NCBI GenBank assembly: GCA_963838845.1 | Contig: CAWISR010000003.1 | Coordinates: forward strand, 248,001-312,000 | Reading direction: 5' to 3' | DNA length: 64,000 bases | Origin: CAVRXQ01 sp963838845 | GTDB taxonomy: Bacteria > Actinomycetota > Acidimicrobiia > Acidimicrobiales > Bog-793 | Shown here: positions 1 to 10,037 of the stretch, piece after piece | Numbering within the stretch: position 1 is the first letter of the stretch | Layout of the letters: every line of letters starts with the position of its first letter | Notes under the pieces: model-generated | The model's input: only the letters and a program-made list of their open reading frames with translations | Database searches by the model: none | Told to the model about the DNA's origin: nothing | Made by a program: the position numbers and the translations under genes

Positions 1-18
1 CAGCTCAGAAGGGACGTG

Positions 19-2277
19 ATGGAATCCGGGTCCGGCATTCGCGAGATCGATAGCGAACCGGTGCACCCCGACGGTGCCGCGTCGGTTGTGACGCGGAAGC
101 ACGACCCGACCGCAATAGAACGCGGGCTACGCCTCTTCGATTGGATCCGCTCGAACCACTTCGCCATCGGGGCAAGTGTCTTCGTCGCCTACGCCCTCGC
201 CGGCTTGATCGCCAACCTCCCCACGTACCCGTGGGACCCAAATCGCATCGCAACGTGTGCGTGCGGGGGTGGCAAGGACCCTGCCCAGACGGTCTGGTAC
301 CTCGCCTGGACTCCCTTCGCGCTCCTGCACAATCACAACTTCTACGTGACGACGTGGTTGAACTTCCCAGTTGGCGTGAATCTCGCGCAGAACACGATCA
401 TGCCCATGCTCGGGTTGCTCACGACACCGATCACGCTCGCGTCGAACGCCGTCGCGAGCGAGAACGTTTTGCGCTGGCTCGCATTCCCTCTTTCTGCGAG
501 CTCGATGTATTACGTCGTCGCTCACGTCGGCCGCCACCGCCCGGCGGCGTTCGTTGCTGGTGCCTTCTATGGGTTCTCGCCATACATGATCAGCCAATCC
601 TCGACGCACCTCAATCTCGGGTTCGAACCGCTGCCTCCGCTGATCTTCTTGTGCATCTACGAAATCGCGGCGAGAGCCTCTTTTTCGGTTGTGGTCTGGG
701 GCGTCTTCCTCGGCTTGTTCGCGACTGCGGAGTTCTACGTGAGCCCCGAAGTGCTGTTGACCACCGCGCTCTCCGGCGCGATCGCGCTCGTCATCCTCGC
801 CGTGTTCCACCCGACACAGTCTCTTCGTCACGTCCCCTACACGCTGCTCGGTCTCGCCATCGGCGTCGCCATCGCCTATGCGTGCTGCTTCAACGCGGTA
901 CGGGTGATGGAGCACGGCGCCTTGCACTACATCGGGCCGCCGTATCCGCCGAGTGCCCGCTACGACGCGAACCTGCTCGGGCCGATCAGCCCGACGAGCT
1001 GGCAACTGCTGACGCCGAAGTCGCTCGCCCGTTTCGGATCGAAGCTCGTCGGCGGATCGACGAACGTCGACGAGAACGGCAGTTATCTCGGAATCCCGTT
1101 GCTGTTGCTGCTCGCGTACTTCTTGATCCGCTATCGGCGTTCGCGCTGGTTGCAGTTCTCAATCCTCCTCGCGATCGTCGACTTCGTGCTTTCACTGGGC
1201 CGGAAACTGCACGTCGGAACGACGGTCTACAACGTCCACCTCCCGTTCTCGTGGTTGACCCATTGGCCAGTCATGCGCGACATCGTCCCGGCGCGCATTT
1301 CGATGCTCGTCGCGTTCTTCGTCGCGTGTGCGCTCGCCGCGGGCATGACGGCACGGCACGAAGCGCTCGCGACTTCAGCACCGAGCATGTACACGGTCGA
1401 CGGACACACGCGAACGGCGGGACGAAAGGTCACGCTCGTTGCGGGCTGGGCACTCAGCGCGCTCGTCATGTTGAGTCTTCTCCCGAATTGGCCGTATCCA
1501 TCTCAACCTGCGCTCGCGTCAGACGCGCTCTCTGCATCGTCGCTTTCGGTGATCTCCAAGGGGAGCGCGGTTCTCACGTATCCGTACGCAGAGCCGGGAA
1601 CAGACGACGCGATGGTGTGGCAGGCCCTCGACAAGATGCGCTTCAAGCTCCTCGGCAGCTACGCGTTACGTCGCGGACTCGATTTACGTTCGACTCCGCT
1701 GCCAAGCGGCCTTCAGCCCTACGACGTCGAAGGGATATTCGCCAACGCGCTCGCGCAGAATCCGGTCCTCATCCCCGGGGTTCCGTACCTCGCACCCGCC
1801 ACGGCCACCGTGATCGCTCGCCGCGTCGTCGTCGAACCGGGCTCGCCGACGAACGCTGCTGCGTCGGGCATCGTGCAGAACGTGAACCGCGTCGTCGGAT
1901 CTTTCATCCTCGCGACCAAAACAAACGACCTCATCCAAGTGGATTTCACCGCGCTCACCGACTTCCTCGTCGGGACACGGCCGGCGTCGTGGACCGACAC
2001 GCCCACAAGAGGCGAACACGTCGTCGTCTACGGCTCCATCGGGCCCGGCACGATCGACAAAAGACGCGTCGCGCACTTGCGCTCATTCCTCTTTCTGAAC
2101 CAGGTCAATGCGATCGTCGTCGAGATGAGACGCCCCGGCTCACGCGCCGTCGCCGCCTGGGTCAGCGCCGCGATCGGGCCACCCGATCGCGCCCGCCCCG
2201 GGGCACAGATCTGGACGAGCGCGCAAGTGCGGCTCCGCGAGCGCCGCTACGGCGGATTTCGGGACGGCCGCCGATGA
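19..2277 (+). CDS. large multi-pass membrane protein, GT-C glycosyltransferase-like
   Basis: A 752-residue integral membrane protein. A first hydrophobic segment lies near residues 33-55 and many more follow to about residue 490. A roughly 250-residue non-membrane tail comes after that. The overall build resembles GT-C enzymes, which transfer sugars from polyprenyl-phosphate donors outside the membrane, but I see no catalytic motif that fixes the reaction. The sequence GAAGGGA just upstream favours ATG 19 over the GTG at 16. Its stop overlaps the start of the next gene (ATGA at 2274), so the two are probably co-translated. The neighbours suggest cell-envelope glycan or lipoglycan assembly; that role is inferred from context. 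Confidence 0.75.
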   Translation: MESGSGIREIDSEPVHPDGAASVVTRKHDPTAIERGLRLFDWIRSNHFAIGASVFVAYALAGLIANLPTYPWDPNRIATCACGGGKDPAQTVWYLAWTPFALLHNHNFYVTTWLNFPVGVNLAQNTIMPMLGLLTTPITLASNAVASENVLRWLAFPLSASSMYYVVAHVGRHRPAAFVAGAFYGFSPYMISQSSTHLNLGFEPLPPLIFLCIYEIAARASFSVVVWGVFLGLFATAEFYVSPEVLLTTALSGAIALVILAVFHPTQSLRHVPYTLLGLAIGVAIAYACCFNAVRVMEHGALHYIGPPYPPSARYDANLLGPISPTSWQLLTPKSLARFGSKLVGGSTNVDENGSYLGIPLLLLLAYFLIRYRRSRWLQFSILLAIVDFVLSLGRKLHVGTTVYNVHLPFSWLTHWPVMRDIVPARISMLVAFFVACALAAGMTARHEALATSAPSMYTVDGHTRTAGRKVTLVAGWALSALVMLSLLPNWPYPSQPALASDALSASSLSVISKGSAVLTYPYAEPGTDDAMVWQALDKMRFKLLGSYALRRGLDLRSTPLPSGLQPYDVEGIFANALAQNPVLIPGVPYLAPATATVIARRVVVEPGSPTNAAASGIVQNVNRVVGSFILATKTNDLIQVDFTALTDFLVGTRPASWTDTPTRGEHVVVYGSIGPGTIDKRRVAHLRSFLFLNQVNAIVVEMRRPGSRAVAAWVSAAIGPPDRARPGAQIWTSAQVRLRERRYGGFRDGRR

Positions 2278-3566
2278 AGTCGCAGACACCTCGTACGATT
2301 TCGCCGATGGCGCAGGTTTCGGAAGCTGAACTCACGCGCCCCGCCGCGCCAACAGTCGACGAAGTCGTCGCAGAAAAGCAAACGCCTCCGAAGGCCCAAC
2401 CTGACGCGGCGATCCGACCGCAGCGCTCCCCGACCGGCCTCCTCGCCGACGTGGCGGCTCGGCTGCGCTTCCCGCTCGCCGTCTACCTCGGCACGCGCCT
2501 CTTGCTGATCGGCGTCGCGCTCATTGACAGCGCCGTCTTCCACGGCTCGCTCGCAGCAGAACTCTCGAATTGGGATGGCGTGTGGTACCTGCGCGTCGCG
2601 ACACGCTGGTACCCGGCGGTTGCCGTGCACGGGAAGTCGACGCTCGGGTTCTTCCCGTTGTACCCGATGGTGATGTGGGCGGTGAGCCACGCGTTGTTCA
2701 TCCCACTCACTCTGGCTGGTCTCCTCATTTCGGGAATCGGCGGCTTCGTGTCGGTCGTGCTCGTCGCAAAACTCGTGAGGCTGTGGTGGGGTGACGCAGC
2801 CGTGAAAAGGGCGACCGTCTGGTTCTGCGTCTTCCCCGGATCCGTCGTCTTCTCGATGGTCTACAGCGAGGGACTTTTGATCCCGCTGGCAGCCGGATGC
2901 CTGCTCGCCTTGCACCGCAAGAGATGGGTGCTTGCCGGCATTTACGCGGGGATCGCGACCGCGGTCGGACCGAATGGCCTCGTACTCATCGTCGTCTGCG
3001 TCGTCGCGTTACTGAGGGTCGCGAAGCACCATGGACTTTGGTCCGTGGAGACCCGCAAGAGTCTCCCGGCGCTCCTCCTCTCGCCAGCGGGCTTTGTCGG
3101 CTTCTGTGGCTATCTCTGGGCGCATACCGGCACACCGCTCGCGTTCTTCTGGGCCCAGCGCAATGGCTGGGGCGAACAGACCGAGCCGTTGGCGCTCCTG
3201 CATCAGGCGCAGTACCTCGCGAACGAGATCTCCTTCAGCCACTTCGACTACCACCTCATCGACTTGAACCTCGTCTCGGGGCTGTTCGGCGCGGCATTCC
3301 TCGCGGTCGCGATCTTTCTTTTGTTCCGACGCCGCAACGAGGTCGCGCCGGAAGCGCTCGCGTGGGTACTCGGTATCGCGTTTTTGACGGTGACGTCCGA
3401 GCACGTTCCGCCGAATCCCCGCATGCTTCTGACGGCGTTCCCCGCCGCGCTCGTGTACACGCGATACCTGCGGGCGCGCGGGTACCAGATTCTCCTCGGG
3501 GCTGGAACAGCACTGCTCATCGCGATGAGCGCGCTGACGTATGTCGGCTATGCCCTGCGGCCCTGA
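2274..3566 (+). CDS. PIG-V-like mannosyltransferase
   Basis: A 430-residue multi-pass membrane protein with the hallmarks of the PIG-V/Mannosyl_trans2 family: NWDGVWYLRVA in the first luminal loop (about residues 100-110), followed by FFPLYP about 30 residues later. Bacterial members are thought to move mannose from polyprenyl-phosphate-mannose to envelope glycans. The first 60 residues are Pro/Ala/Lys-rich and probably cytoplasmic. It starts at the ATG inside the previous gene's stop (ATGA). Its last 19 bases overlap, tail to tail, the end of the reverse-strand gene that follows. The family is well supported; the acceptor is unknown. Confidence 0.8.
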   Translation: MKSQTPRTISPMAQVSEAELTRPAAPTVDEVVAEKQTPPKAQPDAAIRPQRSPTGLLADVAARLRFPLAVYLGTRLLLIGVALIDSAVFHGSLAAELSNWDGVWYLRVATRWYPAVAVHGKSTLGFFPLYPMVMWAVSHALFIPLTLAGLLISGIGGFVSVVLVAKLVRLWWGDAAVKRATVWFCVFPGSVVFSMVYSEGLLIPLAAGCLLALHRKRWVLAGIYAGIATAVGPNGLVLIVVCVVALLRVAKHHGLWSVETRKSLPALLLSPAGFVGFCGYLWAHTGTPLAFFWAQRNGWGEQTEPLALLHQAQYLANEISFSHFDYHLIDLNLVSGLFGAAFLAVAIFLLFRRRNEVAPEALAWVLGIAFLTVTSEHVPPNPRMLLTAFPAALVYTRYLRARGYQILLGAGTALLIAMSALTYVGYALRP

Positions 3567-5194
3567 ACGAGAGCAGCTGAACTGAACAACTCGACACGAA
3601 CGGGATAGGCCCAACCGAAGCTCGCGACGCGCACCGGCACGAACGCTGTCTTCAGCCGCGTAAGCAGCTGCTCATAGCGGAGATAGTGCGTCCTCGAGCT
3701 CGCCGTCCCTCCCGGACTTCCGGTATGACTTGAGACGAGCCACAGGCGCGCGCATGAGCTCTGAAGGGATGAGATCCTCGCTGCCGACATCGTCGTGTAA
3801 ACCTCGACATATGGTCGAATGACCCGCAGGGAGAGCGGGGGCAGAACAGGACGCGGCGCCACCGCGAGATCGCCCCTGGTGTGGAGGGCGTAGTAGTCGA
3901 ACGCCTGCCTCCCGTCCGATGGGTAGAAGGCGACGCAGTCGAGCGGTTTCGACTGAGCGATGACGTACGCCGTCGCGGCACGCCAGTTCTCGGGTGACTC
4001 GGCGTATGACGGGACGACCTGCGCGATCCGCAACCCGGCAATCGCGGCGAGTGCACCCACGCCGAGCACGCGCGGGATCCTCGGCTCGACTACTGCGAGG
4101 CTTGCGATGATGCCGATCGGGGGCACGCACATCAGCAAATTGCGCGACAAAAAGACGGGTTGAGCGGCGTAGGACTCCGCGAAGGCGAGAACGACCGGAA
4201 CGGCAATCCAGCTCGCGAGCAGGCCGATCTGTCGTCGACGCTCTGTGTCGCGGAAGAAGAGGGCGGCGAGCACAAGGACCCCGAGAACGACGACGGCAGT
4301 CAGCGCCTCTAGGGCGTCACTCGTCGCCGTCTGGTGGATGTTCGGTTGCTGAGAGGCGGACGCAATCGTTGCGATGACGACGGCGAGGGCGCCGATCCCC
4401 GGCCGCGAGAGCCAGTCGAGCTGACCGGTCCCCCTGTTCACCGCCAGGATCAAGAGGGGTACCCAGAGCACGACCGAGATCGCGAGTGCCTGGGCGACCA
4501 CTCGAAGCGAACGGCGCGCGAGGACGAGCCAGACGAGCTGAGCGAGCACCGCAAGCAACGCGACGTAGCTCATGTATGCGGCAAGGGTCGTTGTCACGAG
4601 GTAGCCGATCCACGCGGAGCGAATCGACCGATGCGCCGCGACGTGTCGGTCGATCTCGACGAGGAAATAAAAGGACGCGGTGACGAAGGTGACCATCAGC
4701 GCGTAGCCGCGAGCGTCCTGACCCCAAAACACGAGCGGCAAACTGACCGCGCCGAGTAGCCCGGCGACGAACGCCGCCGTCTTGTCGAACAATCGATTCG
4801 CGAGGAGCGAGACGAAGAGGACGGTCACCCCAGTCGCGATCGCCGACGGGATGCGCATCACAACCAGACCGTCGCCAAATGCCGCGAAGAGCAGATGGAG
4901 CATCAGGTAGTAGCCCGACATGTTGCCGCCGTCATGCGCGATCGCGCGCCAAAGTGCTGCGCCGTTCTGGCTGGCGATCGAAGCCGTCGCCGACTCGTCG
5001 AGCCAGATGCTCCGACCAGTGAGGTCGATGCAGCTCAGCCCGAGCCCGATCACCGCGGGCAAAACAAACGCCGCCCGCTTCACGCCACTTTGACCAACAC
5101 CACGCCCAAGCGTTCGCATCGGCTTACCCGCGGACGCGGACTCGCGCCGCAGAACGGTCTTTCGAGCCTCGAGCGTCGATTCAGTCTTCGTCAT
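3548..5194 (-). CDS. GT39/ArnT-like membrane glycosyltransferase
   Basis: A 548-residue polytopic protein. The first extracytoplasmic loop carries WLDESAT (near residue 65), the Asp-Glu signature of GT-C enzymes such as protein mannosyltransferases and ArnT. FWGQDARGYAL, further on, is also typical of this group. It is expected to use a polyprenyl-phosphate sugar donor at the outer face of the membrane. The start codon overlaps the stop of the upstream MptB-like gene by four bases (ATGA), so the pair forms an operon. The 3' end overlaps the convergent PIG-V-like gene by 19 bases. Substrate unknown. Confidence 0.75.
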   Translation of the reverse strand: MTKTESTLEARKTVLRRESASAGKPMRTLGRGVGQSGVKRAAFVLPAVIGLGLSCIDLTGRSIWLDESATASIASQNGAALWRAIAHDGGNMSGYYLMLHLLFAAFGDGLVVMRIPSAIATGVTVLFVSLLANRLFDKTAAFVAGLLGAVSLPLVFWGQDARGYALMVTFVTASFYFLVEIDRHVAAHRSIRSAWIGYLVTTTLAAYMSYVALLAVLAQLVWLVLARRSLRVVAQALAISVVLWVPLLILAVNRGTGQLDWLSRPGIGALAVVIATIASASQQPNIHQTATSDALEALTAVVVLGVLVLAALFFRDTERRRQIGLLASWIAVPVVLAFAESYAAQPVFLSRNLLMCVPPIGIIASLAVVEPRIPRVLGVGALAAIAGLRIAQVVPSYAESPENWRAATAYVIAQSKPLDCVAFYPSDGRQAFDYYALHTRGDLAVAPRPVLPPLSLRVIRPYVEVYTTMSAARISSLQSSCARLWLVSSHTGSPGGTASSRTHYLRYEQLLTRLKTAFVPVRVASFGWAYPVRVELFSSAALVQGRRA

Positions 5195-6744
5195 CGCGAG
5201 TCAGCGGCGACCGGGTTGATGTCGGCCCGGACTGGCCCGGAGCGCACACTGGCTCGGCTTCGCCGCGCCGCAAGCGCGAGTGCAACGAGGAGGAGGTAGA
5301 CGGCGAGGACGATCGGCGACGATCCAACCGGCAAGACGAGGATGCCGTCCGGTTTGACGACGAACACCGAGATCACGATCAACCCTGAGATCGCCAAAGA
5401 CCGCTGGCTGCGCGCCACGCAGGCGAGCAGCGCCAGTCCCCAGATGAAGTACCACGGCCAGGCGGCAGGCCCAAAGAGCGCCGCCAGCAGGAAGAACACG
5501 CCGAGGTTCACGACGACATTGGCACTCGTCGTCCTATACAACAGCAAAGCCCCGAAAAGGACGAGCCCGATGTCGGCCGCGACCCCGAAACCCGATGCGA
5601 CATCGTGATCGCTGACGTGCGCTCCGAGCGCGCGCAGCACCGGACCGATCGTCCAGCCGAGCTGCGTCACCGGGGTGATCGCGAGGTGCACCTTTCCGGG
5701 AACGGTGAGCACAGCGGAAGAAATCCAGCCGAGTCCGACGCCGGTCGCAGCACTCACGCCACCGATCACGAGCGCGGAGAGCACCGCCGACTCGACGAAC
5801 GTCCGCACCCGTTGCGCCGTCGTCGTCCTGGATTGGATCCAAACGAAGGTCAGGAAAACGACTGCAATGATCGCGGGCAGCTTTATGACCGACGCGACAG
5901 CGCACAAGACGATTCCGACCCGGTAGCGACCCTCGAGCGCGAGCGTCACCCCGACGACCAGCAATCCCGCCATCAGCGCGTCGTTGTGACCCGCGAGCAC
6001 CAACTCGAACATCGCGAGGGGGCTCATCACTCCGAGCCAAATCGCGCGAACTGGGTCAGCGCCCATCACCCGGGCAAGGCGAGGTCCGAACACAGCAACA
6101 AGCGCGATCCCGACGAGCGCGAGCAAACGGACAACGATCACCCCGGCAACGAGTTGCGGTCCGGTAATCGCCACGATGACGCTGACGATGCCGAGGAACA
6201 ATGGACCGTATGGCGCGGGTGTCCGCCACCAAAACGGTGAGACTGCGGCGACGAGATGCGCATATCCAAGGTGCCGCAGAACGATCGGCCCGTGATGATA
6301 CGGATCCAACCCGACGTGCAGAATCGCGCCCTGGGCGAGATAGCTGTACATGTCACGACTGAAGACGGCGGGCGCGACGCAAAGTGGAATCACCCATGCA
6401 GTCGCGATCACTAACAAGTCGCGACGTGTGGCAATACTGCTGAATCTCGTCACGTATCCGAGGACAAGCCACGCGGCGCTCATGAGCGCGATACCGAGGT
6501 ATACGCCGGCACGATTCCCGTTCACCCCGAACGGGAACGACACCGAGTACCACCACGAGGTGGTCCCTGCCTCGACGAGGCTGGGTGACGCCGTCGCGAC
6601 GAGGACGGATCCAACGAAGCCGGAGGCCGCGGCCGCGAAGAGCAGCCGACGAGCCCGGGAGCGATTGGCTCCTTCGGCGTAACGGCGCGGTTCGCTATCG
6701 AGAAGTCGCATTCTGATAGCCGCCGCCGATACGTGTCCGCTCAT
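5191..6744 (-). CDS. mptB: polyprenol-phosphomannose-dependent alpha-1,6-mannosyltransferase, MptB-like
   Basis: About 517 residues with roughly 12-13 membrane segments. The loop FSRDMYSYLAQG, followed by GLDPYHHGP, is the hallmark of actinobacterial MptA/MptB enzymes, which extend the alpha-1,6-mannan core of lipomannan-type glycolipids from polyprenyl-phosphate mannose. The frame is open up to a TTG at 6822, but I chose ATG 6744 because a GAGG lies seven bases before it. The next gene, also a GT-C enzyme, starts in its stop codon. Which mannan it builds in this organism is not visible from the sequence. Confidence 0.8.
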   Translation of the reverse strand: MSGHVSAAAIRMRLLDSEPRRYAEGANRSRARRLLFAAAASGFVGSVLVATASPSLVEAGTTSWWYSVSFPFGVNGNRAGVYLGIALMSAAWLVLGYVTRFSSIATRRDLLVIATAWVIPLCVAPAVFSRDMYSYLAQGAILHVGLDPYHHGPIVLRHLGYAHLVAAVSPFWWRTPAPYGPLFLGIVSVIVAITGPQLVAGVIVVRLLALVGIALVAVFGPRLARVMGADPVRAIWLGVMSPLAMFELVLAGHNDALMAGLLVVGVTLALEGRYRVGIVLCAVASVIKLPAIIAVVFLTFVWIQSRTTTAQRVRTFVESAVLSALVIGGVSAATGVGLGWISSAVLTVPGKVHLAITPVTQLGWTIGPVLRALGAHVSDHDVASGFGVAADIGLVLFGALLLYRTTSANVVVNLGVFFLLAALFGPAAWPWYFIWGLALLACVARSQRSLAISGLIVISVFVVKPDGILVLPVGSSPIVLAVYLLLVALALAARRSRASVRSGPVRADINPVAADSR

Positions 6745-6941
6745 CACGCCGCCTCGCCGGCGAGTCTCGGTCGTCCCGGCCTTCGCTCGTTGATGGCGAC
6801 CGCCAATCTCACGCGCCGACAAGCGACACGACCGATCGTGCGGCAGAGTCTACGAGGTCCGTCGCGATCGGGCAGTCCGAATCGCGGTTGCGCGCTCGGC
6901 CGACGCGCACACGATTCCCGGCGCGCGAGTTCGTGTCGTCG

Positions 6942-7712
6942 TCATTTCGGCGGAAGTCTGATGCCTCCGTCGAGCCGGATGACTTCTCCATTCAGGTAGT
7001 CGTTCTTCGCGATCGATAGCACGAGCCTGCCGAAGTCATCCGGGGTTCCAAGTCGCTTTGGAAATAAGACGGAAGCGCCGAGCTCAGCGCGGGCGTCGTC
7101 CCCAAGCAACCCGCCGAGCAGCGGCGTCTCGAAGACCCCAGGGGCGATCGTCATCACGCGTATTCCAACGACCGAGAGATCGCGGGCGGCCGGCAGCGTC
7201 ATCCCGACGATCGCCCCCTTGCTCGCGGAATAGGCGAGCTGACCCGTTTGACCCTCGAAAGCGGCAACGGACGCGGTATTGATCAGCACACCGCGCACGG
7301 CATCTCTGAGAGGCGGCGTTTTCGCGATCTCTGCCGCCGCGATCGTGATGAGGTTGAATGTTCCGTGTACGTTCACGCGCAACACCTGATCGAACGTGTC
7401 GAGATCGTGCGGCATGCCCTCGCGGTTGATCACTCGACGAGCACGGGCGATCCCGGCACAACTCACCGCGATACGAAAGGTCCCGTGCCCGGTCGCCTCG
7501 GCGACCGCTTGGCGAACCGATTCCGGAGCGGTCACGTCACCTTTCACGAAGGTCACCCTCGAACCGAGTTCCCCTTCGACCGAGGCAGCCGCCTTTTCGT
7601 CGAGATCGAGAACCGTGCAGTGGACGCCAGCCGCCGCGAGGTGCCGCACCGAGCCAGCGCCAAGCCCGGAGGCGCCTCCGCTCACCACCGCGCTGCAACC
7701 GTCTAGTTCCAC
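6942..7712 (-). CDS. short-chain dehydrogenase/reductase, 3-hydroxyacyl-CoA dehydrogenase type II-like
   Basis: A 256-residue classical SDR. The NAD(P)-binding glycine motif SGGASGLG is at residues 11-18, and the catalytic tetrad is visible as Asn114, Ser148, Tyr161 and Lys165. Asp at the end of the second beta strand (TVLDLDE) suggests NAD preference. The pattern resembles HSD17B10-type 3-hydroxy-2-methylbutyryl-CoA/3-hydroxyacyl-CoA dehydrogenases, which act in branched-chain amino acid and fatty acid breakdown. The frame is open up to 7811, but the GTG at 7712 has a strong GGGAGG four bases upstream and gives the usual family length. Substrate assignment is tentative. Confidence 0.85.
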   Translation of the reverse strand: MELDGCSAVVSGGASGLGAGSVRHLAAAGVHCTVLDLDEKAAASVEGELGSRVTFVKGDVTAPESVRQAVAEATGHGTFRIAVSCAGIARARRVINREGMPHDLDTFDQVLRVNVHGTFNLITIAAAEIAKTPPLRDAVRGVLINTASVAAFEGQTGQLAYSASKGAIVGMTLPAARDLSVVGIRVMTIAPGVFETPLLGGLLGDDARAELGASVLFPKRLGTPDDFGRLVLSIAKNDYLNGEVIRLDGGIRLPPK

Positions 7713-8017
7713 TAGTCCTCCCGGTTCGAGAATCGGCGCCGCCTTCGAAACTCGAAAACGCCACCCGCGGGTCCAGCCACGAGCGTCGCAGCGCCCCCAT
7801 TCGAGTGTCAATCCGCGCTGTGTCGGGCATGGGTCACATTTCGGCAGGCAATTTGGCGAGCACGAGCGAGATCGCTACCGACGTATCGGGATGCGACCAG
7901 CCCTCGCCGGGATGAACGCGTACCAAAGTGCCCGAGGGGGCCTCGTGCGCGAATGAGGTTGCGATGGGCACAGACCCGCGGCACATCGCGACGGTCATCC
8001 ACCTCGTGGCTCGCGAC

Positions 8018-8617
8018 TCACCATTGCTCACGATGGACGAGTTCCTCGACCGGGCGCCTTCGATCGCGAAGATCACGCCGTGAAGCGAGCGGATCAGGAT
8101 GACCGATCGCCAGACATCCGACGAAATCGATGGCGTCTGGGATCCCGAATTCGCGGCGAAACGTCGGAACGTCCTCCGACCGCATACCGAACAGCAGCGC
8201 CCCGAGGCCTTCGTTGATTGCGCTCAGCAGCAGCAGCATCGCAACGCACCCCGCGTCGACGAACCAATACGGAGCCGCCCAGCGTGTCTCGTCCCCGTCG
8301 GTCCAACCCTTGTCTCGCTCCGCATATCGGGCGAGGTAGGTCCCCCTGGAGGTGAGGACGACGATGATCAGCGGCGCCGCGAATACCGCCTCGGCGACCG
8401 ACGAGGACCAGCCTGTCCCAGACCCTGAGTGCGTCGCGCGGAGGCGTCGACGGGACTCGTCTGAGCGCAAGACGAGCATCGAGGTCCCTTGGCTGTATCC
8501 GGCAGAGGGTGCCCGCAAACCCCCACCAATGAGCCGTTCGACGACCTCGTCTTCGAGCGGCTCATCAGTGAAATGCCGAACCATCCGCCGCGAGCGAAGG
8601 ATCTCTGTGAAGTCCAT
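8018..8617 (-). CDS. nitroreductase family protein
   Basis: A 199-residue FMN-dependent nitroreductase fold. It opens with the family's RSRRMVRHF motif, which contacts FMN phosphate, and has GGLRAPSAGYSQG and the late NEGLGALL/FVGCLAIG motifs. Such enzymes reduce nitro groups, quinones, flavins or other small molecules with NAD(P)H; the natural substrate cannot be read from sequence. ATG 8617 has GGAG nine bases upstream and fits the family better than the in-frame ATG 10 codons earlier. It stands alone, about 300 bases from the SDR gene on the same strand. Confidence 0.8.
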   Translation of the reverse strand: MDFTEILRSRRMVRHFTDEPLEDEVVERLIGGGLRAPSAGYSQGTSMLVLRSDESRRRLRATHSGSGTGWSSSVAEAVFAAPLIIVVLTSRGTYLARYAERDKGWTDGDETRWAAPYWFVDAGCVAMLLLLSAINEGLGALLFGMRSEDVPTFRREFGIPDAIDFVGCLAIGHPDPLASRRDLRDRRRPVEELVHREQW

Positions 8618-8708
8618 CTGCAATTTCTCCGTTCCGTCCAGCGCCATCGTCGCGGATCCACCGGCGTCGCTGAACCTGCATTTTGTGGTCGGAGGGTGAA
8701 CGAGACCC

Positions 8709-9818
8709 TTAGCGGTCGATGCCCATCGGGGTGCGCACCGGCACGATCTCGACCCATGTCCGTCCGGGAGAAAGTCGGACGAGCTCGTGTTTACCGTGGA
8801 AGAAGGTGAATGGATCGACGAGATACTTGCGATGCCAGAAGATCTTGATCGCCCGACCGTTTCGCAAGACGTAGCCGACTCCGCCTCCGAGCGTCTGACT
8901 CTCGACGTCGCCCGACCCGCCGGTGCTTTCGATATACGGCCCGAACCGGTAGTCGACCACGAGAACGACGATGTTGCGCGCTGTAACCGGCTGGCCAGTC
9001 AGCGCGTCGATGTCGGGAACCCCGTCATAGGTGTGGAGCCACATGTGGAGTTGCGGGTCCCACTTCCAAAGGACGTCGGTTCCGTACGAGAAATCGATCC
9101 AAAATCCGCTGATCGGCTCGGAACCCGCAGGGACGCTTGAGGAGAAGCTGAACACCGGCTTAGGCGGAGACTTGCGTAGCGGGAACATCCGGTAGAGCGC
9201 GGCGGTACTCGTGTAGAGATTGTCCGGCGGTACCCGGCTGGAGATGCGCGCGCCCGCGCCTGCTGCGTTCTCCAACAGGTTCGCAGCGCTCAACCACGAG
9301 AACGAATCGACGCGATCGACGTTCGGGTTGATCCCACCGGCGAAGGCCAGGATCGCATGGTGGAACTCGCGCACGAGATGCCAATCGACCCACCGAACTG
9401 ATCTCGTCGGCCCGATACTCGCGGCATCGTTGCACTGATAGACGGCGATGTACCGCATTATGAAACCCTCGGCCGGCGTATCAAAAACGATGTCTGCTTC
9501 GTTCAGCCCACTTTGCGGGCGAGCCCCAAAAGGTTCGTTGCCCACCTTGATCGCCAGGGCGGGACGCCGCGGAACCCCGCGCGGCGCCGGAAGATCTGTG
9601 AGCGGGCATCGGTCGGCGGCGACGACGGGCGCGGGTGTCGTCGTCGGCGTCGGGCTGGTGGGCGTCGTCGGCGCCGGTGTTGTCGTCGTCGGCACCGCGG
9701 TTCGCCCGTGTTCACCACCCGCGACCGCGACCGCGACCGCTGCCCCGGTGGCGACGACAGCGACGACGGCGAGCGTCGCCATGTTTTTGCGGTTCTGTTG
9801 CAAAAAGCTGCGGAGCAT
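8709..9818 (-). CDS. DUF3048 domain-containing secreted/anchored protein (YerB-like)
   Basis: A 369-residue exported protein. A hydrophobic N-terminal anchor or signal (residues 12-33) is followed by a Thr/Pro-rich linker (about 40-65) and then the two DUF3048 domains. The start of the first is recognisable from IKVGNEPFGARPQSGLNEAD, and the C-terminal lobe ends with an FHGKHELVRL segment. YerB of Bacillus is the best-known relative; the function is unknown. There is no convincing Shine-Dalgarno in front of ATG 9818; ATG 9782, 12 codons later, is also possible. The linker suggests the domain is held away from the membrane at the cell surface. Confidence 0.8.
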   Translation of the reverse strand: MLRSFLQQNRKNMATLAVVAVVATGAAVAVAVAGGEHGRTAVPTTTTPAPTTPTSPTPTTTPAPVVAADRCPLTDLPAPRGVPRRPALAIKVGNEPFGARPQSGLNEADIVFDTPAEGFIMRYIAVYQCNDAASIGPTRSVRWVDWHLVREFHHAILAFAGGINPNVDRVDSFSWLSAANLLENAAGAGARISSRVPPDNLYTSTAALYRMFPLRKSPPKPVFSFSSSVPAGSEPISGFWIDFSYGTDVLWKWDPQLHMWLHTYDGVPDIDALTGQPVTARNIVVLVVDYRFGPYIESTGGSGDVESQTLGGGVGYVLRNGRAIKIFWHRKYLVDPFTFFHGKHELVRLSPGRTWVEIVPVRTPMGIDR

Positions 9819-10037
9819 CCGACATTTAACGCCGGATTGAGGACAAAAGGGCGCGCGGGTGCGATTCGGGATCGGTTATCGGCTCGTTCGCCGTCGCCAT
9901 GCTGTGCACACGGCGGCTGCCGGTCGGGCGCTTCGTGAGCGCTGGCACTGGACCGGCATCTGATCCGAACCTCGACTCGCAGGAGCACGGATGATCGCAT
10001 CGCGAGACCAATTTGGGCGGAAGGCCTCCGACCACGA

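Noticed and set aside
127..1005. Long reverse-strand open frame opposite the first membrane-protein gene
   Set aside because: Arg/Glu/Asp-rich low-quality protein without hydrophobic core, a typical GC-rich shadow of the gene on the other strand.
7834..8076. Possible 54-80 residue reverse-strand gene between the SDR and nitroreductase genes
   Set aside because: The C-terminal half reads plausibly, but it overlaps the nitroreductase 3' end, has no good ribosome-binding site and matches nothing I know.
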